This document shows positions 23,770 to 35,174 of a stretch of 64,000 nt of DNA, in pieces. Source of the stretch: Isoetes taiwanensis. Lineage: Eukaryota > Streptophyta > Lycopodiopsida > Isoetales > Isoetaceae. The notes under the pieces are model-generated. The model did no database searches. It was not told where the DNA came from and was given only the letters and a program-made list of their open reading frames with translations. The translations under genes were made by a program, and so were the position numbers. The stretch is taken from positions 6,680,563 to 6,744,562 of the forward strand of contig JAJEKV010000020.1 in NCBI GenBank assembly GCA_021234155.1. Reading direction: 5' to 3'. Position 1 is the first letter of the stretch. Each line of letters starts with the position of its first letter.

Positions 23770-25940
23770 GGCAGAATCCATCCGCCTTAGGACCACAAGC
23801 ACAGCCTTAGGCTGCAATTTCGCCCCTTGGTCAATCCATGAATCAACCGATCAGTGCAAGTAGCCAAATCGCTTATCAAGCCTCTGATCCCAAATCGTTC
23901 ATGGGCAGTAGCAATCTACCCTGGAACTCTCACAGCAGCCTCGGAATCCAATTCCGAATTTCCAGCCTAAGTATTGAATCCAGCATCCATCAATCTCAGC
24001 AGAATCGGCTGCCTATTTCTCAAGATCCGGTTTTCTTCCCCAGCATGTTTCTTTCTCTAGACTTTATAGAACTCTTTCTGGAGTTCTCAGGCAGTCTTGC
24101 ATTCCCAAAACTGGCCAGATCAGGCCTTTACATGACTCCAATCCATGCTCTACAGCTATCTAATCGATCTGGCAATCAGATCCGAATACAATTCGTTCCT
24201 TTCTGATATATAATAGGTTTATAAGACCCATTGAATAACTTGGTGCCACGTGTACCTTTAATGTTTATTTAGAACCATAGCTAACATTTTATCTTATATA
24301 TTAATAACATTAGCCCCTAGACCTATACAACTTACATTAACATTAATATTCTAATGTTAATCATGCAACTATATAGGTCTACTGCCTCGACAAACCCTGC
24401 TAGCTCTTGCCGCGCTAATATTTAGTCATATTAGCGCCCCGCCTAGCAACCCATTACCCATTGCTTGGACATCATTACCATTTACCCCGCATCCCGTCAC
24501 CGTAGACTGATTACAGTCAACACGGCCCATTAAATCACAACTGCCCTGCAATCGCGACCAATAGTACCCCCATACTCATGGACGTCCATCAAGGGCTCAA
24601 TTCCGGCTATGCCCTTGGGAGCACCTGTAACATTCCTTCCCCTCCTTTTGGACCTTGCCCTCAAGGTTGATCCCTTAGATGAGGGGAACTGCTGCACAAA
24701 TTCCTCTGTCTCCCAGGTGGCATCCTCAGGAGACTGGTCCTGCCACTGAACCCGATGTTCTACCACATCCCTCTTGCGCAGCTGCCGAACTCTTTTATCC
24801 AAAAGACGTTCTGGCGTTACAGAGGAGTTTAAGACAATCAGTATACTTTGTGGATTAACCACGTTAGCGGTATCCAGTATAGCCCTCTTCAGCTGACTTA
24901 CATGAAACACAGGATGGATCCTTACTTCCTGTGGTAAGTTCAACTCGTACGCTGTTTCCCCGATCCTTTTAGCACCCTAAAAGGTCCAGCATGTTTAGGC
25001 ACCCAACCTTTGGTTAAAGGCCGCAATGTGTTCATTCTTAATGCCGAAGGATAAACGACCCGTAAGAAAACGTAATCACCTTCCGCATAAGAAATATCTC
25101 GTCTATGCTGATTAGCAGACGCTCGTGCCCTATCTTGAGCTTTTCGCAATGCTTGCTTGCACTGCTGCAGGATTGCATCCATATCATGCAGCATGCGTAC
25201 TGCAACTTCGGTTCTAAGGTACTTATGCATTCCAGAATAAGCCCTTGGGTTTTGGCCCATCATATCCACAAAGAGAGTCCTCTGAATCCCTGTACGATGG
25301 CTATTATTATTATAAGCGAACTCTAGATAAGGTAATTAATCCTCCCATCTAAACTACTTCTCGTGGACAAAACTTCACAACATGTCCTCTAAGATCATGT
25401 TTATACGCTCAGTTTGCCCACCCGTTCGTGGATGATTTCCACTACTCATGTATAATCGAATCCTCAATCCTTTCATGAGATCTCTCCAGAAGTGACCCGT
25501 GAACTTCGTGTCCCGATCACTCACAATGGACAAGGGAATATGCACTGCTACGTCATGCCCCTTAGCCTCCCTTTCAATGCTATAAACTTAGCATACTTGG
25601 TTAACCGATCCACTATTACCAAAATCTGAGTATGTTACCTAGCAGTTCTAGTAAATACGACTATAAAGTCCATACTCACGCTTTCCCAGCGTTCATTTGG
25701 TATAGGGAGAGGTTGTAAAAATCCCGGAGTCTTCCCATGATCCGCCTTCACCGCTTGACACACCAAGCAGTGACTTACCAAGTCCTTGACTTGATCTTGC
25801 AACTCTGGCCAGTAGTAGAACCTCTTAATCAACGCATACGTCTTCCATTCACCTCCATGCCCGGCTTGTGGAGTGTCATGGTGCTCACGTAGAATTGACT
25901 CCCTAAGGTCCCCACTTGAAGGAACATAAGTCCTTCCCTA
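23770..25940 (-). mobile_element. Gypsy integrase / chromodomain-like part, reversed
   Basis: Minus-strand fragments show an integrase zinc-finger end (YYWPELQDQVKDLVSHCLVC), part of the catalytic domain, and a tail with IHPVFHVSQLKRA and a QSPEDATWE block. The last two are the usual chromovirus C-terminus. The tail abuts a polypurine tract and LTR sequence. It belongs to the 17963-26296 element and is decayed. Confidence 0.85.
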
Positions 25941-26296
25941 GCAGGCTTTGGGTTCGGATTTGGAATTCGAAGTGGATAGTGTGGCTTGAGGGCAGTCTTA
26001 TTCTGCCAGGAGTCGGACCAGCACTAGACCCATAGGGACGGTTGGCAGCCAAGGGCTGTGAAGAAGATCACAGAGCAGTTTGCTACTGTCAAAGATCGGT
26101 CAGGGTGAAGCATCCAATAGATGCTGACCTCTGGGGGATTCTCTACAAGAATCCGGGCTCCTGTGTGCAAGTTCACATAGCAGTAAGCCGAAAAGACTAG
26201 CAAGGGGGATCCGGGATCCAAGGTGCGGGTGGAAGCTAGTCGGCGTTAACACGCGGGCAGAGATTCTTTCTAAGGAAAAAATTTTGCCGTATAACA

Positions 26297-26350
26297 ATAG
26301 ATGGATGGATGGATGGATGGATGGATGGATGGATAGATAGATAGATAGTA
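26297..26350. repeat. GGAT/GATA microsatellite
   Basis: About eight ATGG-type units pass into four GATA-type units directly beside the gypsy 3' end. The first bases double as the gypsy target duplication. Confidence 0.95.
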
Positions 26351-26700
26351 TCTTTACGTCATGCCAGCAAATGTTGAAAATACAAAAAACGAGAAAATTA
26401 ATTGAGTATTATACTTTGAATAAATCATGAACATAACCTTACACAAAGCCCCAACTGTCCCTTTTGATTCGGCAACAAATATGACCTTTGCAGGGTTTCA
26501 GATATATCTACCTTGTTAATTTGGGATTTTCTGGTTTGTTCAAAAATGTTTTTGGATTTTTTTTAACTCAATTTCCTATGATTTTTGGAAGTTTGGACGC
26601 CGAGAAAAAACTCCGATTGCCCAAAAATTGCAGAAATTAATTTGGCACGAATTGGGGTTTGTGAGATTTCGTGGCTTTGGCTCTACCTTAGGGTTCATCC

Positions 26701-28405
26701 ATGGAAATAATTTTACTTGGACCTCTGACTTTTACCGTAGAGCTCCAGGACACAGAGCTCGGCCATAGCCGCAGCACCTCCTTTTCTTGCAGCAGCACCG
26801 TCACCTGCCATGGCCAGATCAAAATCCTCTTGGAGCATCTGATTACTTCCGGCATTCATCAACCAGGTAAGGAAAACTATTTTGTGCTCTATAGTTTTTA
26901 TGATTTGCTTTGTATTCAGCTGGTGTCCTTTTTCTTGGGCATCCTTATCCGACCTTGCTGCATGGTTGTAAATTTGATTTTGAGAAAAAGGTTTGGGGGT
27001 TTCGGCATCTCCCTATCCAGCCTGCTCGATGATTGCAAAATTTTTTTTTGAAGAACTGTGTCAGCAATATATTAAAAGAAATGATTGCAAAATTTTGAGA
27101 AAGGGGTTTTGGAGTTTTGAGATGTGCCGTTTTTTTTTCTTTTCGACAGTCTTGCTCCATGATTGCGAATTCAGATGTTGCGATTTAAGTTCTCTGGTCT
27201 GGATTTTAGCTACTGAGGCTAATCAAAAGATACAGTGAAACCTTTCCCCTTTCCCTTATGATAAAAGTATGTAATTACAAAATAAAGATCTCCATTACTC
27301 CCGAAAAATATGTTTTCTGTGGCATGCTTGATTCTTACCTGATGTAAGGACATTGAATTGCCAATCCAAATTGTCTGGAAGGTATAAAGTATATTGCATT
27401 CAGAATGCTCATAAAAGGTAGGTAGTGAAATGAATTCTAAATGGAGTTTGAAAAGTTTCTAATTCATGGAGAGGTTGTACAGTCCTTGGGTCTTTTGTGA
27501 TTACAAGGGCAATGAAAGTAAAACTGGTTTATAGCTTTAAGGATCATAATGTATGGGGTTATTTTGGCATGCGTATAGATGATGCTGACATTTGGAATGA
27601 CAACATGAGCTTTTCCATAACTATTTTGATTTATGTGATGAGGCATTCCACATAAGTTCTGTGCAGATGTTAAACTTCTATGCAAGTTAAAGCAAACACT
27701 TACAAAGTAAAACATGGCCATAAGTATCTTTGCTGCTATCAATACGACATGAATGTAATATGTGCCCAAGGGAAGTGTTTATTCTTTAATATTTCCTGCT
27801 ATCAATACGACATGAATGTAATATGTGCCCAAAGGTAGAATAGACTGCTACTCCCACAGGTCTTGAAGATATTGAAGGTATAAGATTATTGTTGCCAGGA
27901 CAAAAGATCTCAAAGGTGCACTAGGTCAAGACTCATGATTTAAAATATTGTAGTTTTCGGGACAAGCCGCTCCAAATTTGGGACTCTATAGTATTTAATT
28001 TACCCTGTTGTAAATGATATGATGACTCTTTCTTCATGGCTGTTAGAGAGTTGGTTATATGTGGATATACTGCTGCTACTTGATGGCATTTCTAGAGGAA
28101 GTTAATGTGGTAAGTTAATTCTGCACTGGAAGCATATCAGATGATCTAATTCTGTTGTGTTTTCTGAATCCTTTGTTTTATGCAGACGGTTTTGGATAGT
28201 GCGGCCACATGCACATCTATGTAAGTGATTTTCATTTTGTAAATCCTTTGCTTTATGCAGATTAACCTCAGGTTCTAAGGTGTCTATCATTACCACATGT
28301 AATTCTGCAATAGGGGTTTTTTATTCTACCATTCAGAAGCTATATCCAAAGATCACCTTCATCGCCTCAGGCTCCATGGATTCTTCCATGGATCTACAAC
28401 ACTGA
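26701..28405 (+). CDS. Putative multi-exon gene or captured exons, unassigned
   Basis: An ATG at 26701 follows a leader and opens exon 1 (26701-26866), which ends at a consensus donor CCAG|GTAAGG. Exon 4 (28186-28220) has a TTTTATGCAG acceptor and GTAAGTG donor. Exon 5 (28261-28405, acceptor TTTATGCAG) continues in phase to a TGA. Two micro-exons (27860-27877 and 28096-28109) would bridge the phase, but they are speculative. Exon 1 reads GPLTFTVELQDTELGHSRST; exon 5 reads GSKVSIITTCNSAIGVFYST. I recognise no family. The set lies upstream of a plus-strand Helitron end at 31427, so it could be captured sequence rather than a resident gene. Confidence 0.3.
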
Positions 28406-30071
28406 TGGGGCATTGTGGCTTTGGAGGATGCATGAGATAGGACCCTGTGGCAATGGTACGAGTCTTGCATTTTATTTCTTATTGGAATCATCTTTCGCTA
28501 AACGTTCTCTAAAGAAAGCCAAGTTGTGTTTTATAGATCTATTATTTTTATCTTGAAGGAACCTCTAGCTCTGTAAGGCCCAATGCAGGAGCTTATATAG
28601 TTAGATCCTAAATATTCTGCTTCCATAGAAAAGGTGAAAATCATTTTTGAAGTAGTTGGATTCGTTGCATGCGTGTCTCTTTAACATTCAGTGTTCTTCT
28701 GGTTGCAATAGCCTCTTTGTTTGACATTGGTTGAGGACGAATTTTAACTTCGTATTTGCTATAATTTGCCCCTAATAGATATCCACAACCTGGTACGTGC
28801 AAGAACATAATTGCATACTTTTTCTGCATGTTTTCTCAAGCTCTTTGCCAATGATTTTATCACTCTCATCTGTCACATGGTTTTCTGCATTTTCTTTAAC
28901 TTGCAAGCAAGCAGTGGCAAGGAGGTATACAAATGGCATCTGTCTTCTAATTTCTTATTTTTATGCTTCTATCTTATCATAATTGCAATTGATGCTAAAT
29001 ATTGCAGGGATACATGGTTTATTTTTGAGGCACATTTATTGGACAAGTTTATGTGGCATACCCCTTTTTAAAAAGTAAAATCTCAGCTTTATTTGTATGG
29101 GACATATATGATCAGTCTGTAGAGTTGAGGAAGGTTCTATCCAAATCGTAGGCTCCCATTTCATATCGGTTTGCTGCAAGTAGGGTTTATCCAAATGCAA
29201 GGAGCTTATTACAGGCATTTCGAAGGAGTGGCACCCATAGACCTAAGCAGTCTGCAACATAATAAGCCCCATTAAACCTCCTTTGATCATACATTTTCAT
29301 AGGAGTAGTTTTTCCCATTTTTCTGCTGACAGATACAATGCGCAACATAATTGCTCTTTCCTGCATTGTTGTAATTATCATTGTCAATAGCAGAACGCTG
29401 AGTTTAAAATTGTACTTGCCTACTTCAAGGAACATATTTGAAGAAGGTTTTTCTCATAGAGGTGGCTTTGTTGAAAACATTTATCATCAGGCCTGTTACT
29501 TTTGGTATGGAATGTTATTGATGGAGAGCTATAATAGATACTCATATTTGGTTGTTATACCCAAAATTTTACGAATTTCATTAGCTTATTCCGTAAAACA
29601 TTGCACTAAAATATTATTCACGTCATGGTTTGCCCCACATTAGCAAGTTAAAAGTTCTACGGTTTGACTGGCATTTGTTGAATTATTCCTTAAAAAGTGA
29701 AAAATCTGGATGTCAAGTCTGATAAATTTGTTCTTTTCTTGCAGCAACATTCAGCTGGCCCTAGCTGGCCCTAGCAAAACACCTGCTATTCTGTAGTAGC
29801 TTTTGCACAGGTAATATTATATTGCATGTAGTTTCCGTTGGAAATAGTTGGAAATATCATGCAAAGACAGGTACTTTATTTTAGAGAATACCACAGGCCA
29901 ATTGTATTGCACTGTGCAACCACAGTATTTATAGGGCGTTCACTAGAAACTTTTTTCATTCCTATTGCTCATTGTTTTCTCAATAGCAAGAGCATCTTCA
30001 AGAGACTAGATGTGTACTGTCTTGCACATTATACTGCTTTGATGTCTACCATTTGAAATTCATGAATACAG
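28406..30071. other. No assignable gene
   Basis: AT-rich, intron-like sequence. Many short open frames have no family resemblance. A 37-bp direct repeat (CTGCTATCAATACGACATGA and on) sits just upstream at about 27732-27771 and 27796-27834. Confidence 0.3.
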
Positions 30072-30224
30072 ATTGCACAACATGATGAACAGAAAGGGCA
30101 CCTTCCTAAGCAGACTGTTCTCATTCTCATGCTGTACTCTGTCAAATTTGTTAACGATGTTTATTCTTCTCTAAGTGATATTGAAGATCCCTTCAAAATG
30201 ATATCTAAGTGCCGCAATGAGTAG
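30072..30224 (+). other. Exon-like open segment, unassigned
   Basis: After an acceptor-like AATACAG, an open frame of 50 codons reads KQTVLILMLYSVKFVNDVYS then SLSDIEDPFKMISK and ends in TAG at 30222. Its composition is protein-like and unlike the surrounding AT-rich sequence. It could be a terminal exon or a captured gene fragment. The family was not recognised. Confidence 0.3.
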
Positions 30225-31399
30225 CTCATGCTCGAGGCATTCAGGGTTATTTTCACCATGACATGGCTACTTAGACATTGGAGCCGTTGGGATTTGTGTG
30301 ATGACGAGTTCAGAAACAAGATATTGACATTATTTTCTTCTTGAGGCAATTCTTCTGTACTTGGATCATACATAAATAGAGCATTTACCTTAGTAAAGGC
30401 ACAGATTATGGAATTTAAATGCTGGGATTCACCTCTATAGGCTTCGTTTATAGTAGATTTGAGCAACACAATAATATAAAGCTGACCTACACAATTCCCA
30501 TCTTGCAAAAAGTACCACTAGACTAAACACTATATGGAACATTTTTTGATATGGATAATTTTCATCAATAAACATATTGGTAATAAGGTTCTTCCCTTTG
30601 TGCAACATCACCATTACACATATATAATTGTTTACTCAATATCCTATATTTGTTGCACATCTAAATTTCAAAAGCCTCTACTAACCCTAATGCAAAACAT
30701 TGTTGCCAAAGCTACAACTCAATTTCGCCTTCTCAATAGCTAGATAACGTTATCATTTTGTTTGACAAAAACCGAAGCTTTAACATTATTCAAAAGCGGA
30801 TAGAATAGAATAATGACTATGCATTCTAATCTTCACTTTGCCATTGATTCAAGAAAACTAAATTGATCCAAGAAGTCATCAACTCCACACCCCCCTCCCC
30901 CCCCAAAAAAAAAGTAAAAAAATAAATAAATAAATAAATAAATAGCAGGCACCATCAGTATAACAAGTCAAACAATCACGGCATCGTGTCTAAAGCCTAC
31001 CCAATAGAAAGTACTTTTGATAAAGCCCAGGAATGACACATTTATTTGACAATGTGATTAGAACCCCTTCTATTCTCAAATGATTCATGAAATAAGTGGT
31101 ATTTATTCAAGATATCGTTAGGAAATTTGCGATGGACTAATGCTATCTTCGACAACCATTTTCTAGGCTAAATACATTGACTTACAATATGGGCGTTCAT
31201 GTTTATCATAGTCTCCACAATATACTTATAAAGTCCCTACCCCAAGCTCTCAGTCACCCCCCAAAGCTCCATTTGAATATCAATCCACATCAAACATTCA
31301 AACTGTTGATCGTTGTGCCACCATAAATTTCAACACAGATTAGACTCAACACCCAAAACTCCAGCTGATTAATAATAGGCTCTTAAGGTTCTTAATAAA
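30225..31399. other. Non-coding (probable Helitron body)
   Basis: No gene is seen. A C-run/A-run tract and an AAAT microsatellite lie at about 30890-30948. Confidence 0.35.
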
Positions 31400-31427
31400 G
31401 CCCGACAACGTCGGGCACCATAACTAG
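31400..31427 (+). mobile_element. Helitron 3' terminus (plus strand)
   Basis: Hairpin GCCCGAC-AAC-GTCGGGC (31400-31416) is followed by ACCATAACTAG ending at 31427, and the next base is T. This is the Helitron 3' signature. Both the hairpin and the 11-base tail match the minus-strand end at 6213-6240 with few changes. The 5' end upstream was not found. Confidence 0.75.
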
Positions 31428-32302
31428 TTGTTATAAAGGAAGGATAAATGCTCACAACTAGCCTAGACAATCTGCAAGCTCTGAAACAAAGGTAAAAGAT
31501 CACCATATGATTCTATTTCGCTATTATCAAGGTTCATATATATGCAATCCAATTTTGCAAAAAGTGAGCACATCATTAGACATTTCAAAGCACGAGCTAA
31601 CTTAACTCATATTTTAAGCTCTAAATTAGAAAGAACCCTCTAGATGATTTGAGACAAAGGCTTCAACCTGCGTACCTTGGCTGACAAATGGAAAAAGATT
31701 TACGTCGGATGCTTGTTCATTGCTTGCCTTAAGGTCCATGAAATATCAACATAATAAGAAAAGCAAACAGGGTTTGAGGTTGAAACCTTATGATTGCCTA
31801 TTTGTTGGTCTCCCATAAGTTTTTAAAGTGGCTGAAGTTAGTAGAAGTAATTATCTTGCTTTGTTTTACAAATCGATTATGTGGAGAAGTCGTATGTTTG
31901 CAGATTGAATTGTCCTACACTGGATATTCTGCCGAGTCATTTTTGTGCGATATGCTTCTATCCAGAGCATTTGGAGAAACCATTTGTTCTTTTTGGACGC
32001 ATTCATATCACTAGGATATCAAAGAGTGGCATTCATGTCATAAATAGTAACCTTTCCCAAACGAATAAAATATGAAAACAAAAAGGGCTTCACGGTTTTG
32101 AGAATCTGACATTCAAAACCCTTAAAACCTTAAGAAATCAACCTTAAAAGAAGACTTTAAGAAATCAATCTTAAAATAAAATAAAAAATGTTTTGTGACC
32201 ATAATGGAGAAACCAGGATAGATATCAACATTTGAATGCATGAAATGCTTTAGGTATAGCAAAAGAAGTCTTGCTTTGACAAATAAAAAATACAAAGTAA
32301 TG
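31428..32302. other. Intergenic, no assignable gene
   Basis: Short open frames at 31790-32075 overlap in two frames with no recognisable family. Otherwise AT-rich. Confidence 0.3.
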
Positions 32303-32394
32303 TGTGGTCCTCTCACGTACATTTAAAATATCTACAAAATGCAGTGACTCTGTGGTCCTCTCACGTACATTTAAAATATCTACAAAATGCCGTG
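32303..32394. repeat. Two-copy 47-48-bp tandem repeat
   Basis: Two near-identical units (TGTGGTCCTCTCACGTACAT, then TTTAAAATATCTACAAAATG) lie side by side downstream of the glycosyltransferase gene. Confidence 0.9.
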
Positions 32395-32479
32395 ACTCTA
32401 TTGGGCTCTCGTGTTGGGCCCGACCAAGGATGGGTGACGCATTCTATATCTCTTGACTTGTGGCATATCACAATTAAGC

Positions 32480-32607
32480 TAGTGAATAAATAACCTCATG
32501 GCATTAGGCTTGGGATCATGGTTAAACTAGTGAAGAAATAACCTCATGGCATTAGGCTTAGGGTCAGAGTTAAGCTAGCGAAGAAATAACCTCATTGCAT
32601 TAGACTT
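32480..32607 (-). repeat. 48-bp tandem repeats overlapping a stop codon
   Basis: Nearly three units of 48 bp (minus strand CCTAATGCCATGAGGTTATT, then TCTTCACTAG) follow one another. The innermost unit encodes the last residues (NAMRLFLR) and stop of the glycosyltransferase gene. The next two keep the same frame and each ends in TAG, so each is a 16-codon extension behind a stop. Confidence 0.88.
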
Positions 32608-35174
32608 GGCCTTTTCTTCACTAGCAATTGTCTTGTTTAAGAGTTGCGGGTCAGGAAGGGGCATGAAGCAAGGTTCGGGAACATGCATATTGTCTTTTAA
32701 AGTATGCGACAATAGTTCTCTTTGAATAGGATCCACCATACACAATATTGTATGCGGTTTCACAAGTAGAGCCCCTGGAGGCACTTGTGGCTTAAATCTC
32801 AGCAAGCTTGCATATTCTCTCAATAGATGAAACATATAGACATATATATTTTCAAAGCTAAGGTCATTCTTGAGGAAGTTTAGTCCATGTTCAATTATAG
32901 TCCCCACCTGCATCAAGTAGGATGAGAAAATATCACTGAATTAGACCTCCTCAAGTTCCACGCACATTCATCAAAAAAACAGACTTATATGCTTAAAACA
33001 ATGAGTAGTCACTTCCATGCCGATCCTTATGCATGGGTCTATAAGCTACACTAAAAAACTCTTTGGGTAGTGTCATTGTATCATGGGTGAAAATATGTTC
33101 TAGGTATTTGTATAGATATTCTAAGTGGCATGAATGGCTCTCCAAAAAAACAAAGTGCTAAACAAAAGAAATTTGGCAAAAAGTTATCACTGCTTACTTC
33201 AGTTGGATGAGCATTGCCCCACTTTACAGCCCCTTCAATAGATTTGCAGATACTTCGTGAATCAATAGGTAAATAATGAACAAAAGGAAGCAAGCCGCGC
33301 CGAAAGAAAGCATAGTAATCGGAATCAATGAGTAAAACAGGTGATCCACATGCCATAATGTATTTGAGACTTACTGACCATCCTCTTCCCTCTGCATAAA
33401 TCTTGTATCTGAGACCATGCAAAGAGTTGAGTATTACAATAAATGACGATATATGGTTTTTATCTATTATAGGTGATCACCTGTAATCACATTGATCAGA
33501 GAGGCTGGAACCTTGAAAATTGTTAGCTCTAGCAAAACCCCAGTCCTTCATAGCACAAATGTTAAAGTTTTAAGAATGGAATTAAATTGAATTGAATTGA
33601 TTTTCATCGTTCCAGGAGGACCAGATGGTCTAGATGGTCTAGGGGACCAAACAACAAAGAAGAGGCAGTCTATTAAGGGGCATGCCAAATATGCTGAGAA
33701 GAGAAGATTGCATACTATAAATAGCTAATAAATAGTGGGAAGTAAATAAATAGAAAAGAGATAAATATTTAATGGTTTAAGGAAAGATAGATTACTTGTC
33801 CATAGATTTTTGCATATTTTTGAAATCTGCAAGTTTTGATTGAGCTGCTCTCTCGCCCGAGATCCCACATCAAGATTGCCTTTGTAATGTGCAACAGGAT
33901 CCCTGTTTTTCCACTTTAATTCACCTGATTTCTTGTAAATTTCATTGCCTTCTCTATCCCATGAATCAATATTCACCTCGGGCCTGTAAATAACAAATTG
34001 TCTCAGAATCTCAGGAACCCAATTGAGCCATTGCAAAATCTACACCAATTTAGCCTATTATTGAGAAATCGGATCGAAACGCAGGTCCAAATTAAGAAAT
34101 CTGAAGAATCTAGCTACGGAAAAGTTTCGAGGAATCTAGGAAGCTAGAATATGCTGCTATATTAGTGATATTTTGATGAATTCAGCCGTATTGGTTTTGA
34201 ATTCATGAAAAGATCCGGTGAGAATTTGAATGATCTAGCGCAATTTCGGCCTTTGATTGGACACATCGAGCGAGAACATACAGCCGGGGTTAAGAATTTG
34301 ATAGATTACCAGCCCCAGAAGCTCCAATCTGGAAACGGAATGTCAATTGTGTCCCTTTTTGTGCAGTAGCTGAACAGAGGTGGTTTTGGCAAATTAGAAC
34401 CCATATGGGCTGCACGGCTGATTCGGGGCCGATCCGAGCAGCTAAAAATCATGTCTAGATCCGGTATCAATCCTGGAAATCTTTCAATTAATCGTGACAC
34501 GCTCCACAGCGTGAACATAAATCTGGTTTGGAAACAGCCTAAATTCATGACAGAGTAGAGATTTCCTTGCACAATCGTCATTCTAAAAAACCCATTTTGG
34601 GCTGCCGCGCTTAGATCCTGCTCTGTGATTCCTGATTTTTTCCATGGATCTAGATCGTGGTAGATCCATTTGAAATAATCTGGGCATATTGGAGCTTTCC
34701 TTGTGTCTGATAGATTTTTTGGAGTTATTGGGTGATTTCTGGCTTCAAAAATTGACTCAAAGGAGCACGCAGATTCCGGCGATGGAGGAGAATTGGATTC
34801 AATTTTTACCTTCTTCAAGTTGATCCAATCCTGTAAAGCGAGAATTTGGTCAATATGCGAAGAAATTTCCTGACAAAATGCTAAAAATTGAAGGAACTAG
34901 ACAAAAGAAATTGAATCCGGATGAAAATGGATTGCTTAATCCCACCAAACGAGATATGAAGCATAATTTGTGAGCCTGAAACAGAGCATAAACGAAAATA
35001 AAAGAGGATCACTTTGTAATTTTCCGGAAAGGATTGTCTGAGAGAAAAAACAATTGCCGCGATGAAAGCTCCCAATATGACGAGTTTGAGCCAAGGATTC
35101 TTTACAAAATGAGCACCGGCGTTGGAAAAAGGAGCAGCCGGAGGTGGAGGAGCTCCGGCGTCCGCCATATCCAT
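32575..35174 (-). CDS. Rumi/POGLUT-type O-glycosyltransferase (Glyco_transf_90), 6 exons, one disrupted
   Basis: Exons in transcription order: 35013-35174, 34310-34830, 33796-33983, 33481-33545, 33198-33408 and 32575-32907, all with GT-AG borders. The product is about 490 residues, normal for the plant DUF821 family. Residues 28-46 (WLKLVILGAFIAAIVFSL) are one membrane anchor after a Pro/Ala-rich cytosolic tail, so a Golgi or ER type II protein is likely. Exon 2 holds APICPDYFKWIYHDLDPW and DIPFPDWSFWG; exon 3 AHYKGN; exons 4-5 SDQCDYRYKIYAEGRGWS then KYIMACGS; exon 6 the closing helices. The family adds glucose or xylose to protein or wall acceptors. Exon 3 carries one extra base: frame is lost near CTCAATCAAAACT (about 33840), and the downstream KIYGQ-DW is in another frame. 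That is a recent pseudogene mutation or a sequencing error. Confidence 0.85.

Larger units (their letters stand above)
17963..26296 (+). mobile_element. Ty3/gypsy fossil with nested LINE, internally rearranged
   Basis: The element begins TGTTACAGG and ends ATAACA, flanked by the 5-bp target duplication ATAGA at 17958-17962 and 26297-26301. Parts: 5' LTR 17963 to about 20885 (interrupted by a LINE), tRNA-Met-type primer site TGGTATCAGAGC at 20891, a gag region with a CCHC zinc knuckle near 21880-21925, and RT/RNase H at about 22640-23760 on the plus strand. Integrase, a chromodomain-like tail and part of the 3' LTR lie at about 23770-25940 and read on the minus strand, with a GGGGAAGGA polypurine tract beside the LTR at 24630. 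The end of the 3' LTR (25943-26296) is back on plus. LTR copies differ by roughly 3 percent by eye, so it is fairly young. It is clearly broken in many places. Confidence 0.88.

Noticed and set aside
30161-30508. 115-codon minus-strand ORF
   Set aside because: Overlaps a plus-strand exon-like segment with better protein character and a splice acceptor; no family match for either, so the minus frame was dropped.
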